Assembly: GCA_947374505.1 (NCBI GenBank)
Contig: CANCCE010000151.1
Coordinates: forward strand, 1-6,813
Length of the DNA stretch: 6,813 bases
Direction of reading: 5' to 3'
Origin: Comamonadaceae bacterium
Lineage (GTDB): Bacteria; Pseudomonadota; Gammaproteobacteria; Burkholderiales; Burkholderiaceae_C
The notes under the pieces are model-generated. The model made no database searches. It was given only the letters and a program-made list of their open reading frames with translations, and had not been told where the DNA came from. Position numbers and translations under genes: made by a program. Shown here one piece after another: positions 6,321 to 6,813 of this stretch. Positions within the stretch are counted from its first letter, which is position 1. Each line of letters begins with the position of its first letter.

Positions 6321-6813
6321 AGTTTTTAGCCGCGGAGGCGGAGGCGGACGCTGGTGTCGCGGCGGCAGAGGAGGCTTTTGCCGACGCTGGCGACGCAGCA
6401 TCCGCCCGATCTGTCCATGGCACCGGCTTGACTGGGGCGGGGCCACGCAGTTTCTGGAAGCCATCGACCATCACCTGCTCACCGGCTTGCAGACCGTCCA
6501 AAATCACCCACCGATTGCCTTGGGATTCGCCCACCTTGATCTTGCGTGGTGCAACTTTGCCATCGCTGGCGACAACCATGACCGTGTCCCCTTGCGCCGA
6601 ACGGGTCACCGCCTGTTGGGGCAATAGCATTGCATTGCTGGCCTGAGCCTGCTCCAACCGCACCCGCACGTACAAACCGGGCAACAACAAGCCCTTAGGG
6701 TTAGGAACTTCAGCCCGCAGCGTGATCTGGCCTGTGGCCTGATCGACTGACAAATCAGAAAACAACAACCGGCCCGCTTGGGCGTAAGCGCTGCCGTCTT
6801 CCAGCACCAGCCG
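6319..6813 (-). CDS. RND efflux periplasmic adaptor (AcrA/MexA family), C-terminal part, cut by window edge
   Basis: Membrane fusion protein that links the inner-membrane pump to the outer-membrane channel. Only the C-terminal 164 residues are visible, and the frame is open to the right edge. The GTG codon at 6805-6807 is an internal Val (preceded by Arg-Leu), not the start. Counting from the edge, LEDGSAY (4-10), FSDLSVDQATGQITLRA (18-34) and PNPKGLLLPGLYVRVRLEQ (37-55) match the beta-barrel region of AcrA and MexA. AMLLPQQAVT (61-70) and the stretch to about residue 123 match the membrane-proximal domain. The last 27 residues or so are a low-complexity Ala/Ser-rich tail ending in AAKN, probably disordered. 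The missing part should contain the lipoprotein signal, lipoyl and coiled-coil domains. First of the three efflux genes seen, 12 bases before the pump gene. The family call is firm; the subfamily is not determined. Confidence 0.94.
   Translation of the reverse strand, partial: RLVLEDGSAYAQAGRLLFSDLSVDQATGQITLRAEVPNPKGLLLPGLYVRVRLEQAQASNAMLLPQQAVTRSAQGDTVMVVASDGKVAPRKIKVGESQGNRWVILDGLQAGEQVMVDGFQKLRGPAPVKPVPWTDRADAASPASAKASSAAATPASASASAAKN

Noticed and set aside
1..6813. A novel defence, mobile or biosynthetic system
   Set aside because: Every long stretch is explained by murI, AOX or the RND operon, and the gaps are 221, 78 and 12 bases. Nothing is left that could encode an undescribed system.

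Overview
The window looks like ordinary chromosome of a Gram-negative proteobacterium. Base composition is moderately GC-rich by eye. The MurI phrase ADSGHAPYGER, the style of the RND proteins and the presence of a bacterial alternative oxidase suggest a betaproteobacterium of the Burkholderiales, perhaps Comamonadaceae. That placement is inference from protein flavour, not from a search. I see no mobile element, CRISPR array, tRNA or rRNA.

Layout. Bases 1-761 (+) hold the 3' part of murI, glutamate racemase, cut by the left edge. Bases 762-982 are a 221-bp non-coding gap with a stem-loop and a weak candidate operator. Bases 983-1606 (+) encode a single-gene alternative oxidase (AOX), a cyanide-insensitive di-iron ubiquinol oxidase with all six metal ligands. 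Bases 1623-1673 are a very strong intrinsic terminator that can serve both strands, because the next genes converge on it. Bases 1685-6813 (-) carry a tripartite RND multidrug efflux operon, transcribed right to left. Its order is periplasmic adaptor (5' part beyond the right edge), AcrB/MexB-type inner-membrane pump (1056 aa), then OprM/NodT-type outer-membrane channel lipoprotein.

How the genes work together. The three efflux proteins form one proton-driven channel spanning both membranes. The genes are packed tightly: the adaptor stop codon lies inside the pump's ribosome binding site, and the pump stop overlaps the channel start as ATGA, which suggests translational coupling. The operon's promoter and any regulator lie outside the window. 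AOX is functionally separate: it drains electrons from ubiquinol to oxygen without pumping protons, and in some bacteria it responds to nitric oxide. MurI supplies D-glutamate for peptidoglycan.

I found no previously undescribed system. The points most worth checking are the AOX gene with its possible NO-responsive leader, a Phe-for-Leu change in its quinol-pocket motif, and loss of the AcrB Phe610-equivalent in the pump's drug pocket.
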